A DNA stretch of 43,614 bases from an uncultured Collinsella sp. (GCA_959604825.1 CAUHCN010000019.1:1-43614), one strand, 5' to 3'; shown: positions 24,030-33,107, numbered from the stretch's first letter. The notes: generated from the letters alone by a model not told the origin. Translations and numbers: made by a program.

Positions 24030-27000
24030 ATGGCGAACACCCAGAACTATATTAACCACCTGCTGCAGAACACCGGCATCACGCCGGCATGCAGCGAAGA
24101 AGAGCGCTTGGCTGCCGAGGATATCGCTCAGATCTTCCGCAACCACGGCTTTGATCCCGAGGTTCAGGAGTTCAATGCCCCGGCGCCCAGCAGGTTGGCA
24201 TTTGCCGTTACCGGTATTCTTGCGTTTGCCGGCGCCCTGCTGATGGGCATCGGCGGCGGCATCGGCTTGGTCGGCACCTTGCTGGCCATTGTCGGCGCCG
24301 TTCTTTACGTGCTCGAGCGCGCGGGCCACCCCGTGGTTTCACGCCTGGGCAAGACGGGCGTGAGCCAAAATGTCATCGCCTACCACAAGGCCTCGGGCCC
24401 GCTCGCGTCTCCGCGCAACCGCCCGGTGGTCGTTGTCGCACACTACGACTCTCCCCGTGCCGAGCTGCTCGCCCGCGAGCCCTATGCTTCGTATCGTGCG
24501 CTCATCGCCAAGCTGTTGCCCGTTGCCACGGTTGCCCCTGCTGCCGTTGCCATCTTGCGTATCCTGCCGCTCCCCGGCGCGCTCAAGGTTCTGCTGTGGA
24601 TTGTCGCGATCCTCGCTTCCCTCGTTGCGCTCGCCAACGCGGCAAACATCATTTCTAACCGCTACATTCTTCCCTATACGTCCGGCGCGGTGTGTAACAA
24701 GTCTTCTGTCGCCGCTATGCTCGGCGTTATGGACAACGTTGCTCCCTTCCAGGGCGAAAACGAGTTTCCCGACGATGTTCCGTTCGATACCTATTTTGGG
24801 GAGCAGAAGCGTCGTGCCGAGGAGATGGCGCGCGCAGCAGCGGAGTATGCCGCGGCCCAACAGCAAAACGACTACGGCAACACCATCGAGTATGAAGAGC
24901 CTACCTACGCCGAGGATGAGTTCGGTCAGCCGATTGCTCCCGACGCTCAGGCCGAGCCCGAACAGGGTGAGGATTTCGACGAGCAGATCGAGGGCTTTGA
25001 GGGTGCATCTGCCGACGAGACGCTGATTGGCGCCATTGTTCCCGAGGATCAGAATCAGGCTGTCCAGGTCGAAGAGTTCAATGACGAGGTTTCCGCTGCC
25101 GAGCCGGCGGAGGAGCCTGTCGCGGCCGAGCCCGAGCCCAAGCTCTATCGCAATGCCGCCGGCAACATCCGCTTTGGTTCGGATTCCATCCGTGCGCTCG
25201 GGATGCTTCCCGAGTCCTGCACGCTCGATTACGAGGAGGGCGAGGAGCCGACGTTTGAGCCCGAGCCTGCCCCCGTCGTGACTGCACCTGCGCCCGCCGT
25301 CACCGTGGATGATGAGTCTGCCGCGGTTACCGCTGCCGTTGCCGAGCCCGAGGCGGTGTCCGCGATCGATCCCGCGGCAGGACTGGACATTTTGGCCCCC
25401 GCCGCGCCGGCGCAAGACGTTGCGGACGAGCCTGACGACGATTACGTTGAACAGCCGAGGCGCGTGTCTTACGAGAGCGATACTGATTTTTCGGCCGAGA
25501 TTCCCGCGGCAACGCCCCATGCCGATATTGCATCCGCGTTCTCTTCGATTGGCGCCAGTGCTTCCAACTTCTTTAAGGGTGCGCTTGCAAAGGGCAAGAA
25601 ATTTGTCGACGATTTCGAGGAGAAGCGCGCTGCCGCACGCGAGGCTGCCGAGCAGGAGGCTATCGCTCAGCAGCAGGCAGCCGAGGCGGCACGTGAGCGC
25701 GCGGCGCAAGAGCTCGAGCAGAACGAGGCTATGCAGTCCGTGCCCGTCGACGCTGCCGAAGCTACAACGTCCTTTGAGTCCCAGCAACCGGCGTCCACGG
25801 ATGTTGTTGAGGCGACGACGTCTTTCGAGGCTCAGCAGCACGTCGATAGCACCATGTCGTTTGATGCCGCGCAGTTCGATTCCACGATAACGTTTGAAAA
25901 GCAAGGCACCGCGATTGCCGAGCCCCTTCCTGTTTCCGATGAGCAGGGCGACGCGGCAGACGATGACGAGCCCATTGATGCTGCCGAAATTCAGGATGCT
26001 GCCGAGGACGAGTCCGTCGAGGCCAACTCTGACGAAGAGCAATACGCGGCAGCCGATCAAGGTGATTCGGCCGAGGTCGAGCAGGAGGAGGTGCCTGCGG
26101 TTTCCGAGACTCCCGAGACGGATGAGTCGAGGCCTTACTCCACGCAGATTTTCACCATGCCGACCCCGAGTGGTTCCGGTGCCACGGTTGCCAATGTCGC
26201 TCCCACCCAGGACGAAACGGTCGATTCCCTTATGGCCCAGATTTCCTCCCAAGCATCGCCGCGTCCGCAGATGAATGTTCCCGATCCGGCGTCGGCACCG
26301 TCGCCTGCACCCTCCTCGTCTCCGCTGGCTTCGGTCCCCGATCCGTCGCTGCCGTCGATGAAGCAGACAAACGTTGCGTCTCGCACGTCGCTGTTCGACC
26401 TTCCCGATCCCTCCGCACAGGTCAACGACCCCTTTGCTACCGCCCAGGGTCCCGAACCTACATCGGCACCCGTTGCGCCTCCTATGCCCGTTGCGTCGGG
26501 CGCACAGCCGATCGAGACCATTTCGGCTCCCGCCCCTGCGGCACCCAAGTCTCGCAAGCGCGGCCTGGGCGGCCTGTTCGGTCGTAAAAAGAAAAACGAA
26601 CAGGACAGCATGAGTGACTGGCTGGGCGTCGAAGACGATTACGATGCCAAGAAGTCCGGTCGCGGCATCGGTTCGTGGGATAATTTCGAGGACGATGACG
26701 ATGGCTGGAAGGGCGGCGCTACGTCTTCCGACGGCGCTTCTTCCGAAGATATGCTCTCGGCTGTCGCCTCTATGGGTGACGATGAGCTGCTCGGTCACGA
26801 TATCTGGTTTGTGGCAACGGGCGCCTCGGATTGTGATGGCGCCGGCATGAAGGCCTTCTTGGCTTCGCATCGTGATAAGCTCCGCGGCGTATTCTTCATC
26901 AATCTTGAATCCGTCGGCGCCGGTAGGCTTTCGGTGGTGACGGTTGAGGGCGAACAGCAGCTGCTCAAGGGCGATCGCCGCATCATGAACCTGGTCAGCA

Positions 27001-27227
27001 AGGTGTGCAAGTCGTTCCATGTCGATTGTGGCGCGCTCGAGATGCCCTATGCCAAGACCGATGCCTACGCCGCGCTCGAGGCGAGCCGCCGAGCCCTCAC
27101 CATCGCCGGCGTGAACGGCACGCGTCTGGCTTGCGCTCGTACCGAGGACGACCTGCCCCACAATGTCAACCCGATGAACATTGCCACGGTATCCGAGGTC
27201 GTGACCGAGGTTATCCGCCGTTCGTAG
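24030..27227 (+). CDS. Large membrane protein with split, partly degenerate M28-like peptidase fold
   Basis: 1065 aa. Residues 1-50 resemble the start of an M28 aminopeptidase. Hydrophobic segments follow at about 55-95 and again at 158-205. Between them lies VVVVAHYDSPRA (His138, Asp140), the first metal motif of M28. SGAVCNKSSVAAMLGV (218-233) aligns with the GADDNASG motif but lacks the Asp. Residues about 245-915 are a long acidic, Ala/Glu/Pro-rich, low-complexity insertion with TTSFE(S/A)QQ-type repeats. The fold resumes at about 921 (HDIWFVATGASDCDGAGM, FFINLESVGAG, LPHNVNP). The usual Glu-Glu is replaced by Ser-Asp. I infer a membrane-tethered M28 relative with altered or lost activity. 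The start ATG at 24030 is preferred over an upstream in-frame ATG at 23880, which encodes unlikely sequence. Confidence 0.75.
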   Translation: MANTQNYINHLLQNTGITPACSEEERLAAEDIAQIFRNHGFDPEVQEFNAPAPSRLAFAVTGILAFAGALLMGIGGGIGLVGTLLAIVGAVLYVLERAGHPVVSRLGKTGVSQNVIAYHKASGPLASPRNRPVVVVAHYDSPRAELLAREPYASYRALIAKLLPVATVAPAAVAILRILPLPGALKVLLWIVAILASLVALANAANIISNRYILPYTSGAVCNKSSVAAMLGVMDNVAPFQGENEFPDDVPFDTYFGEQKRRAEEMARAAAEYAAAQQQNDYGNTIEYEEPTYAEDEFGQPIAPDAQAEPEQGEDFDEQIEGFEGASADETLIGAIVPEDQNQAVQVEEFNDEVSAAEPAEEPVAAEPEPKLYRNAAGNIRFGSDSIRALGMLPESCTLDYEEGEEPTFEPEPAPVVTAPAPAVTVDDESAAVTAAVAEPEAVSAIDPAAGLDILAPAAPAQDVADEPDDDYVEQPRRVSYESDTDFSAEIPAATPHADIASAFSSIGASASNFFKGALAKGKKFVDDFEEKRAAAREAAEQEAIAQQQAAEAARERAAQELEQNEAMQSVPVDAAEATTSFESQQPASTDVVEATTSFEAQQHVDSTMSFDAAQFDSTITFEKQGTAIAEPLPVSDEQGDAADDDEPIDAAEIQDAAEDESVEANSDEEQYAAADQGDSAEVEQEEVPAVSETPETDESRPYSTQIFTMPTPSGSGATVANVAPTQDETVDSLMAQISSQASPRPQMNVPDPASAPSPAPSSSPLASVPDPSLPSMKQTNVASRTSLFDLPDPSAQVNDPFATAQGPEPTSAPVAPPMPVASGAQPIETISAPAPAAPKSRKRGLGGLFGRKKKNEQDSMSDWLGVEDDYDAKKSGRGIGSWDNFEDDDDGWKGGATSSDGASSEDMLSAVASMGDDELLGHDIWFVATGASDCDGAGMKAFLASHRDKLRGVFFINLESVGAGRLSVVTVEGEQQLLKGDRRIMNLVSKVCKSFHVDCGALEMPYAKTDAYAALEASRRALTIAGVNGTRLACARTEDDLPHNVNPMNIATVSEVVTEVIRRS

Positions 27228-27248
27228 ACGGAGCTCTAAGGAGTCAAC

Positions 27249-27467
27249 GTGTTTTCGTATATTAAGCGCCATTGGCCTGTCTACGTGATTTTGACCTTGA
27301 TTGCCATTGCGTTGGGGTTTGGAGCCGCCTATATCGTGGGCGCGAAGGGCTCGACCCCCGCCTCCGCAATCAGCGAAGAGGTGGAGCAAGAACAGAGCAC
27401 GGGTGCCGATGGGATTCCTGAGTCCGAGCAGGCAGTCGTTGATGGTGGATCTTCGTCTGCAGAGTAG
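27249..27467 (+). CDS. Small single-pass membrane protein
   Basis: A 72-aa protein with one helix at about 10-32 (VYVILTLIAIALGFGAAYIVGA) and an acidic, Ser/Glu-rich tail. GTG start at 27249 after AAGGAG. It lies 21 bases downstream of the M28-like gene, probably in the same transcript, and is followed by a strong terminator. No family is recognised; partnership with the upstream membrane protein is inference. Confidence 0.7.
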   Translation: MFSYIKRHWPVYVILTLIAIALGFGAAYIVGAKGSTPASAISEEVEQEQSTGADGIPESEQAVVDGGSSSAE

Positions 27468-27491
27468 ATACGGCGATTTAAATGATTGAAA

Positions 27492-27527
27492 GTGGGCGAG
27501 CCGGGGGACTGGCTCGCCCGCTTTTTT
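27492..27527 (+). terminator. Terminator between convergent genes
   Basis: GGGCGAGCC (27494-27502) pairs with GGCTCGCCC (27511-27519), followed by CGCTTTTTT. It closes the M28-like transcript and may also stop the opposing adhesin gene. Confidence 0.88.
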
Positions 27528-27534
27528 CATCGTG

Positions 27535-30500
27535 CTAGCGGTTCTTTGGGATCGACCTAAGGCGAGCGAACCATAGGGCTGCGGCACCCGAGGTTAGAAG
27601 CGCGGTGATGCAAGCGGTGATGGGAACTGATCCTGTTGACGGTAGGTCCCGCGGTAGGGTACAGCGTTGAATGACACTGTCCTCGTCATGTGACTCGAGT
27701 TTATCGCCGCCGCCGTTGCGGCAAAGATCGACGCGCGCGCTGTTGGTGAGTGCGGTTTGGGGCGTATAAGCCGACGTTGCCTGCATGTGCACGACTGCGC
27801 TCCGAGCGTCTGTGCCAAGGATTGCTTTGGCATCGTCAAGGTCGTCGTGCTCATCTTTGAGATCATCGCGGGTCCAGGAATCTGCATCGCTTCGAGTCGT
27901 AAAGTCGGCGGCTACTGCACCGTATTCAATGCGAATGCCCGTTACGACGGTATTGGATGCAAGGTCGAGTTCTTTCGCCTCGAGTGTGGTGGATTCCGTG
28001 GTCGGGACATCCGCCTTCCAGAGGCGCCAGCCGTCGTAATCGACGAGGCGACAGTCCTCACCAAGGCTCTCTTTTACTTCGTCGGACTCAAGCCAAGGAT
28101 TTTCGTGCCCATCGTCAAGCGTCGCGTTTGCCGGCTCATCGATGTCTGTCGAGTCCAACGGCGTCGTGCGATACCACACGTTGCACAGACCGTTGAGGTC
28201 GCCGATGGCGACGGGGGTTTCGATTGAGACGAATCTCGCCGTGCCGTCTTTGGCGCACTCAAGATCATCGGTAATCGTAAACTCATCAACCCAAGTAGCG
28301 GAATCGTTTCGAGCATCGATGGTATAGGAGAAAAGCCCATCCGTATTGGTTTGCATCGCGGCGCGGTTTTTTCCATCGCCGTTAGCCAACAGACCCTTCC
28401 CGATAGGTTGGACAAGTTCCTGACGCTTGTCGACCTGTCCTTTGATCTCGATGGGCGCATCCTTCATCGCGACGGATTGGACTTCTCCCGTATCCTTTAT
28501 TTCAAACGTTATCTCCTCGGCAAGGTCATAGGTCCGCGGAGACATCGTTTCGCGCAACGAGTAGGTACCGGGTGCAAGATGTTCGATGCGGTGCGGCTTG
28601 TCGGATGAGGTCCAGGAGTCTATTTCGGTTTTATCGGGACCATATAAGGTGAGCTGTGCGCCTTTCACTTCCTGCTCTCCGCTTGCATCGACCTTGGAGA
28701 TATCAACCTTGGTGTAATCGTCGGATACGTTAAGCCGTGCTTCCACAACGGGTGTTTTCTGGTCGGCATAGGTAAGGTCGACGATATGATGCGTCCGGTC
28801 GAGCAAGAAGCCGGTCGGCGCTTGAGTCTCGACAACCTCGTAGCGTGCGGTGCCAGATCCCAGCGGGAGGTCGTCCGCGCGTGCTTCTCCAGTTTCATCC
28901 GTCGTGACGGTAGCGACAGCCTCGCCGTCGAGCGCGGCAATGCTACCGTCGGGGCGCACGATATCACCTGAGGCACGGATCTCAAAGATGGCGCCCGCGA
29001 GGCTGCTGCCGTCTACGGCATCGGTTTTAACGATCCTGATGTTTCCGGTCGCGGCGTGGTCATAATACGAGACGATTGCAACGGGCGTTAGGTTTATATC
29101 GGCGGGTATGTTTACCTCGATCTCTCCGCCGACAAGATAGGGCTCTTTGGCCGAGGTTTCGCGTACATAATAGGTGCCCGGCACGAGCGATTCGGGCAGT
29201 GTGACGGTGCCGGTCGCGTCAGTCGTAAAGGTGTCCATTACGTTATATGCTGGATACCAGCATGTTTGTGAGACAGGTTTGTGATTGCTGTCGAGGAGTT
29301 GGAAGGTGAATCCGGCTAGGGGAACAGAGGCGCCTGTTTGGGCATCGCGTTTTACAATCTGGAGATGCGTCGACAGAGCGTGGTTGTCCACGATATATTG
29401 AAGCTCGGCGCCGTCGGAAATCTGATTGGCCTCGACGGTCCATTCCCCCGCACGTTTAAAACCCTCGGGGATGGTTTCTGGAACCTCACGAACCGTGTAG
29501 CCGGCGCGGTCGTATGGGACGGCTCCGTGGACACCGGCTGGTCGCTTGCCTGTGCCGAACCATGCTTCGGGCTGGTCTTTGGTGGAGGCAAAGCCATAGA
29601 TGTTTGTAGTCAGTGTGCCAACAACCTGCTGAGAGCTGTTACTGACAACCTCAAAGACAACATCTCCTGCCGGCTGCTCCAGGCCGGATTGATCGCTATT
29701 GCCGTAATCCTTGAATTTGGAAATCTCAAGGTTAAACGCAATGGGGATATCGGAAACGCGAGATTCGATCTCGACCACGCCTGAATCGCCGAGCTGGTCG
29801 GCTCCAACGGTGTAAGACCAACTGTCACCGGAGGGCAAATAGCCCTCGGGCGCCTTCGATTCATAGATGGTAAAGGTTCCCAGGGGGACATCGGTGAGGG
29901 TAGCTCGACCGCTTTCATCGGTCCTGAGAGTTTGTGTCCATCCAGGGGTTGATTGCGATACGCACACGAATTCTGCTCCTGCGAGCGAAGCCCCAACTTG
30001 GGGGCCTGCATTCGTTGCGGCGTCGAGCTTTACAATGCGCAAGGTAATGGTGCCGGGTTGTTCATCAATGGTGACGTATCCGCCGTTATCCGTCGTGGTA
30101 AAGGCAACGCGATCGGGGCGGGGGACATAGCCGGCCGGCGCCTTCGTTTCAACTAGGTAGTATGCCGTGTTGGGTAGGAGTGTTGCCTGCGCTCGACCGT
30201 TGCTGTCCATCTGGACGGTGCCGACACGCGCGCCGCTGGCGCTCTCAAAAACATCGAATGTTGCCCCGTCAAACTGATAAGTATTGTTTCCGCTGGTAAT
30301 GGCAGCGTTTGCAGACTGCTTTTGGAAGGAAACAGAGACCGCCGGCAGTACATAGAGCATGTCTTGACGTCTGCTGCCGCCCGATACGGTTCCTAGATAG
30401 CGCCGCGCGCGGTGCGGAGCGGCTTTGAGGCTTCCTGATTTTGCGCTGTCGTGGAGCCACCGCGCAGCCGCCACGACTTCATTGTCGGCGGTAAAGTGCC

Positions 30501-30966
30501 CACTCTTGGTTTTGCCCTGAGCGGTCGTGTAGGAGTAGGTGCCGTCGACATGGGTAGTGCCGTTGAGCATCCATACGGCAAGCTGGGTGGCGGCGCGGGC
30601 GCGATCGGGTGAAAGATGGTAACCGCCAAACGACGTGGCGGTAGGATATCCGTGACAAACGATTGCCGCGAACTCGTCATCGAGCCACACCCAGCCTTGA
30701 TCAAAGTTGAGCCATGGACCGCCCGGCTTGGTGGGCCCGGGGCGTTCCTGGTTCATGCAGTAGGCAATCGAGGCGTCTTGAGCTTCATACTTGCCGATGA
30801 AGAAGGGCTCACAATCATCGCTAATAGTACGGAAGCCGAGCTGGTCGTAGCCATCGACGGCAAATGCGGCTCCCGGTGCCAGGCAGCCGAACAGCAGGAA
30901 GAGGAGCAGGAGCAGCGGACCTGTTGCGATTGCGCTGTGGACAGAGTGCGTGGGTGCGTTGGACAT
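27535..30966 (-). CDS. LPxTG surface adhesin with thioester domain and Cna_B/SpaA repeats
   Basis: 1143 aa. A signal peptide ends near residue 36 (GAAFA|VDG). The next ~110 residues match a thioester adhesion domain: Cys70 in SIAYCMNQE and Gln128 in ATQLAVWML fit the Cys-Gln crosslink pair. Then come several beta-sandwich repeats of SpaA/Cna_B type, each marked by a Glu motif (YYLVETKAPAGY, FTIYESKAPEGY, YTVREVPETIPEGF, YYVRETSAKEPY, YEVVETQAPTGF, YSLRETMSP), which suggest isopeptide crosslinks. A larger C-terminal stalk domain precedes the sorting signal LPSTG, a hydrophobic helix and a basic tail. The protein should be anchored to peptidoglycan by a sortase and bind host surface covalently; binding target unknown. 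ATG at 30966 with AAGGAG. No sortase gene is in the window. Confidence 0.9.
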   Translation of the reverse strand: MSNAPTHSVHSAIATGPLLLLLFLLFGCLAPGAAFAVDGYDQLGFRTISDDCEPFFIGKYEAQDASIAYCMNQERPGPTKPGGPWLNFDQGWVWLDDEFAAIVCHGYPTATSFGGYHLSPDRARAATQLAVWMLNGTTHVDGTYSYTTAQGKTKSGHFTADNEVVAAARWLHDSAKSGSLKAAPHRARRYLGTVSGGSRRQDMLYVLPAVSVSFQKQSANAAITSGNNTYQFDGATFDVFESASGARVGTVQMDSNGRAQATLLPNTAYYLVETKAPAGYVPRPDRVAFTTTDNGGYVTIDEQPGTITLRIVKLDAATNAGPQVGASLAGAEFVCVSQSTPGWTQTLRTDESGRATLTDVPLGTFTIYESKAPEGYLPSGDSWSYTVGADQLGDSGVVEIESRVSDIPIAFNLEISKFKDYGNSDQSGLEQPAGDVVFEVVSNSSQQVVGTLTTNIYGFASTKDQPEAWFGTGKRPAGVHGAVPYDRAGYTVREVPETIPEGFKRAGEWTVEANQISDGAELQYIVDNHALSTHLQIVKRDAQTGASVPLAGFTFQLLDSNHKPVSQTCWYPAYNVMDTFTTDATGTVTLPESLVPGTYYVRETSAKEPYLVGGEIEVNIPADINLTPVAIVSYYDHAATGNIRIVKTDAVDGSSLAGAIFEIRASGDIVRPDGSIAALDGEAVATVTTDETGEARADDLPLGSGTARYEVVETQAPTGFLLDRTHHIVDLTYADQKTPVVEARLNVSDDYTKVDISKVDASGEQEVKGAQLTLYGPDKTEIDSWTSSDKPHRIEHLAPGTYSLRETMSPRTYDLAEEITFEIKDTGEVQSVAMKDAPIEIKGQVDKRQELVQPIGKGLLANGDGKNRAAMQTNTDGLFSYTIDARNDSATWVDEFTITDDLECAKDGTARFVSIETPVAIGDLNGLCNVWYRTTPLDSTDIDEPANATLDDGHENPWLESDEVKESLGEDCRLVDYDGWRLWKADVPTTESTTLEAKELDLASNTVVTGIRIEYGAVAADFTTRSDADSWTRDDLKDEHDDLDDAKAILGTDARSAVVHMQATSAYTPQTALTNSARVDLCRNGGGDKLESHDEDSVIQRCTLPRDLPSTGSVPITACITALLTSGAAALWFARLRSIPKNR

Positions 30967-31244
30967 GGCTGCTCCTTATCCCTCGTGCGCCGCATGGGGA
31001 GGTTGCGACGCGTAGGATGAGGCTACCCCCGAGGTTCATGCGGGTAAGTACCGGAGCCTGACCAAAAGCTTGCCCAATTCCTGACAAATTGAGCTCAAAT
31101 ACAACAATCAGGCAAAAGCGCAGGTAGAAGATAAGGAGAACAGGAGGCCAAAGGTCCTCATCTCCACAATTGATGCGATTTTCAAACGAATCTCCACGGC
31201 TAAAACAAGCATCGCCACCCTTGTATCGAACAAGACAACCGCGT
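30967..31244. other. Intergenic gap upstream of the adhesin gene
   Basis: Nearly 280 bases of divergent promoter space between the adhesin and tRNA-Gly. No RNA gene, repeat or clear operator was recognised; adhesin promoter elements were not convincing by eye. Confidence 0.5.
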
Positions 31245-31250
31245 TATACT
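31221..31250 (+). promoter_or_regulatory. tRNA-Gly promoter
   Basis: TTGTAT (31221-31226), 18-base spacer, TATACT (31245-31250), 12 bases before the tRNA. Confidence 0.55.
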
Positions 31251-31261
31251 AGCCAACACAA

Positions 31262-31336
31262 GCGGGCATCGCCAAGTGGTAAGGCATCAGCTTCCCAAGC
31301 TGACACTCGCGGGTTCGAGTCCCGTTGCCCGCTCCA
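31262..31336 (+). tRNA. tRNA-Gly (anticodon CCC)
   Basis: The acceptor stem GCGGGCA pairs with TGCCCGC. The anticodon stem TCAGC/GCTGA encloses loop TTCCCAA, giving anticodon CCC (codon GGG). The T-arm is CGGGTTCGAGTCCCG and CCA is encoded at 31334-31336. Confidence 0.96.
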
Positions 31337-31346
31337 TTCGAATTCC

Positions 31347-31379
31347 AGGCACGGTAACGTTTCGTTACTGTGCCTTTTT
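31347..31379 (+). terminator. Terminator after tRNA-Gly
   Basis: A 13-bp stem (31347-31359 with 31363-31375, one wobble, loop TTT) followed by a T-run. Confidence 0.85.
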
Positions 31380-31386
31380 CAATAAA

Positions 31387-31527
31387 GTGCCGGGACTCGA
31401 ACCCGACAGGGTGCGAGCGTTAAATAAACGCGAAGCGTTTATAGCGAGCAGGCAAGGTCGCCGATAGGCGACCGCAGCCGGTGCGGATTTGCGAAGCAAA
31501 TACGCGGACGTCCCGTTGCCCGCTCCA
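31387..31527. repeat. tRNA-Gly-linked hairpin element with duplicated tRNA tail
   Basis: After the tRNA terminator comes the exact reverse complement of the tRNA-Gly T-arm (CGGGACTCGAACCCG, 31391-31405). Then three small hairpins follow: 31424-31442 (ATAAACGC-GAA-GCGTTTAT), 31456-31473 (GGTCGCC-GATA-GGCGACC) and 31487-31501 (ATTTGC-GAA-GCAAAT). The element ends with an exact 18-base copy of the tRNA-Gly 3' end including CCA (31510-31527 equals 31319-31336). The same architecture recurs after tRNA-Lys. It has no coding capacity that I would defend. Confidence 0.85.
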
Positions 31528-31600
31528 TCGAGCGCGGGAGACCTTGGGACGGCCAATTCAACAAAGTCTTCCCCATCGTCTCCGTGAATCCGAGGAGATC

Positions 31601-31658
31601 GACCGCAGCCGGTGCGGATTTGCGAAGCAAATACGCGGATGTCCCCATGCCCGCTCCA
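31601..31658. repeat. Second copy of the 58-base tail of the tRNA-Gly element
   Basis: It matches 31470-31527 at 55 of 58 positions, including the ATTTGC-GAA-GCAAAT hairpin and a slightly changed tRNA-Gly tail (GTCCCCATGCCCGCTCCA). Between the copies (31528-31600) is a spacer with a possible GGAGAC/GTCTCC pairing and no gene. Confidence 0.88.
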
Positions 31659-31710
31659 ATTCCAAAATGTTAGGTTAATGCCTGCTGCCCATACTCGCAC
31701 CCGCGCACGG

Positions 31711-31716
31711 TACAAT
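31711..31716 (+). promoter_or_regulatory. Possible purB -10 element
   Basis: TACAAT 45 bases upstream of purB. No matching -35 is obvious at the usual spacing. Confidence 0.3.
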
Positions 31717-31760
31717 GGTTGAGTTACGACCAACGTGCCAATAACCAAAAAGGAGCCGCT

Positions 31761-33107
31761 ATGATCGATCGCTATACCCGCCCGGAGATGGGACATATCT
31801 TCTCCCTCGAGAACAAGTATGCCATTTGGCAGGAGATCGAGGTTCTGGCCTGCGAGGCCCAGGCGGAGCTCGGCAAGATCGGCATTTCTAAAGACGAAGC
31901 CCAGTGGATCCGCGACCATGCCAACTTTGAGAAGGCGAAGGTCGATGAGATCGAGGAGGTCACGCGCCACGATGTCATCGCCTTCCTGACCAACATGAAG
32001 GAATATATCGACGCCGATGTTCCCGAGGGCGAGCCCAAGCCTAGTCGCTGGGTTCACTACGGTATGACCAGCTCCGACCTGGGTGATACTGCTCTGTGCT
32101 ATCAGCTTACTCAGGCGTGTGACCTGATTATCGAGGACGTCAAGAAGCTCGGCGTGATCTGCAAGCGCCGCGCCTTCGAGGAGCGCAATACGCTCTGCGC
32201 CGGACGCACCCATGGCATCCATGCTGAGCCGATGACCTTCGGCATGAAGTTTGGCTCTTGGGCATGGGAACTCAAGCGCGACCTTGATCGTCTTGAGGAT
32301 GCTCGCAAGAACGTTGCCTTCGGTGCCATCTCCGGTGCCGTCGGCACCTACAGCTCCATCGAGCCGTTCGTCGAGGAGTACGTCTGTGAGCACCTGGGTC
32401 TGGTTCACGACCCGCTGTCCACGCAGGTCATCAGCCGCGATCACCACGCCTATCTTGCCGGCGTGCTTGCCACTACAGCGGCTACCTGCGAGCGCATCGC
32501 GACCGAGGTCCGCAACCTGCAGAAGACCGATACACTCGAGGCCGAGGAGCCCTTCCGCAAGGGCCAAAAGGGCAGCTCCGCCATGCCGCACAAGCGTAAC
32601 CCCATCACCATGGAGAAGGTCTGCGGTCTGTCGCGCGTCGTGAAGTCCAACGCCCAGGTCGCCTTCGACAACGTCGCCCTGTGGCACGAGCGCGACATTT
32701 CGCACTCTTCCGCCGAGCGTGTCGCCCAGGCCGATAGCTTTATCGCGCTTGACCATATGTTCCAGTGCCTCATTCGCGTTATCGACGGCCTACAGCTGTA
32801 TCCGGCCCGCATGATGGCCAATCTCAACAAGACCCGCGGCCTCATCTTCTCCTCCAAGGTCCTGCTTGCCCTCGTCGATACGGGTATCACCCGCGAGGAT
32901 GCGTACGCCATTGTGCAGGAGAACGCCATGGCCACCTGGCACGAGGTGCAGGATTGTGTCTCTGGCCCCACCTTTAAGGAGCGTCTCGAGGCCGATCCGC
33001 GCTGCACCGTCAGCCAGGAGAAGCTCGACGAGATTTTTGATCCGTGGGACTTCCTCACCCGCATCGATACGGTCTTCGATCGCCTGGAGCAGCTGAGCTT
33101 CGAGTAG
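31761..33107 (+). CDS. purB: Adenylosuccinate lyase
   Basis: Catalyses two steps of purine synthesis: SAICAR to AICAR plus fumarate, and adenylosuccinate to AMP. The fumarase/lyase-superfamily signature SSAMPHKRNP is present, as are GRTHGIHAEPMTFG and HYGMTSSDLGDTALC with catalytic His and Ser regions. The 448-aa length is normal. The ATG at 31761 has AAAAGGAG upstream; the earlier in-frame start would add 14 unlikely residues. It is transcribed alone and ends in a terminator; purC is 7 kb away. Confidence 0.96.
   Translation: MIDRYTRPEMGHIFSLENKYAIWQEIEVLACEAQAELGKIGISKDEAQWIRDHANFEKAKVDEIEEVTRHDVIAFLTNMKEYIDADVPEGEPKPSRWVHYGMTSSDLGDTALCYQLTQACDLIIEDVKKLGVICKRRAFEERNTLCAGRTHGIHAEPMTFGMKFGSWAWELKRDLDRLEDARKNVAFGAISGAVGTYSSIEPFVEEYVCEHLGLVHDPLSTQVISRDHHAYLAGVLATTAATCERIATEVRNLQKTDTLEAEEPFRKGQKGSSAMPHKRNPITMEKVCGLSRVVKSNAQVAFDNVALWHERDISHSSAERVAQADSFIALDHMFQCLIRVIDGLQLYPARMMANLNKTRGLIFSSKVLLALVDTGITREDAYAIVQENAMATWHEVQDCVSGPTFKERLEADPRCTVSQEKLDEIFDPWDFLTRIDTVFDRLEQLSFE

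Noticed and set aside
24339..27587. 1082-codon open frame antisense to the M28-like gene
   Set aside because: Arises because the forward protein is Ala/Glu/Asp/Pro-rich; no start signal and no domain motifs, only Arg/Leu/Gly-rich low-complexity sequence.
31470..31658. CRISPR array at the 58-base repeats
   Set aside because: Only two copies, repeat too long, contains tRNA-derived sequence, and no cas genes are present.
31365..32756. 463-codon minus-strand frame over purB and the tRNA-Gly element
   Set aside because: Shadow of purB extended by chance through the repeat; no supporting motifs.
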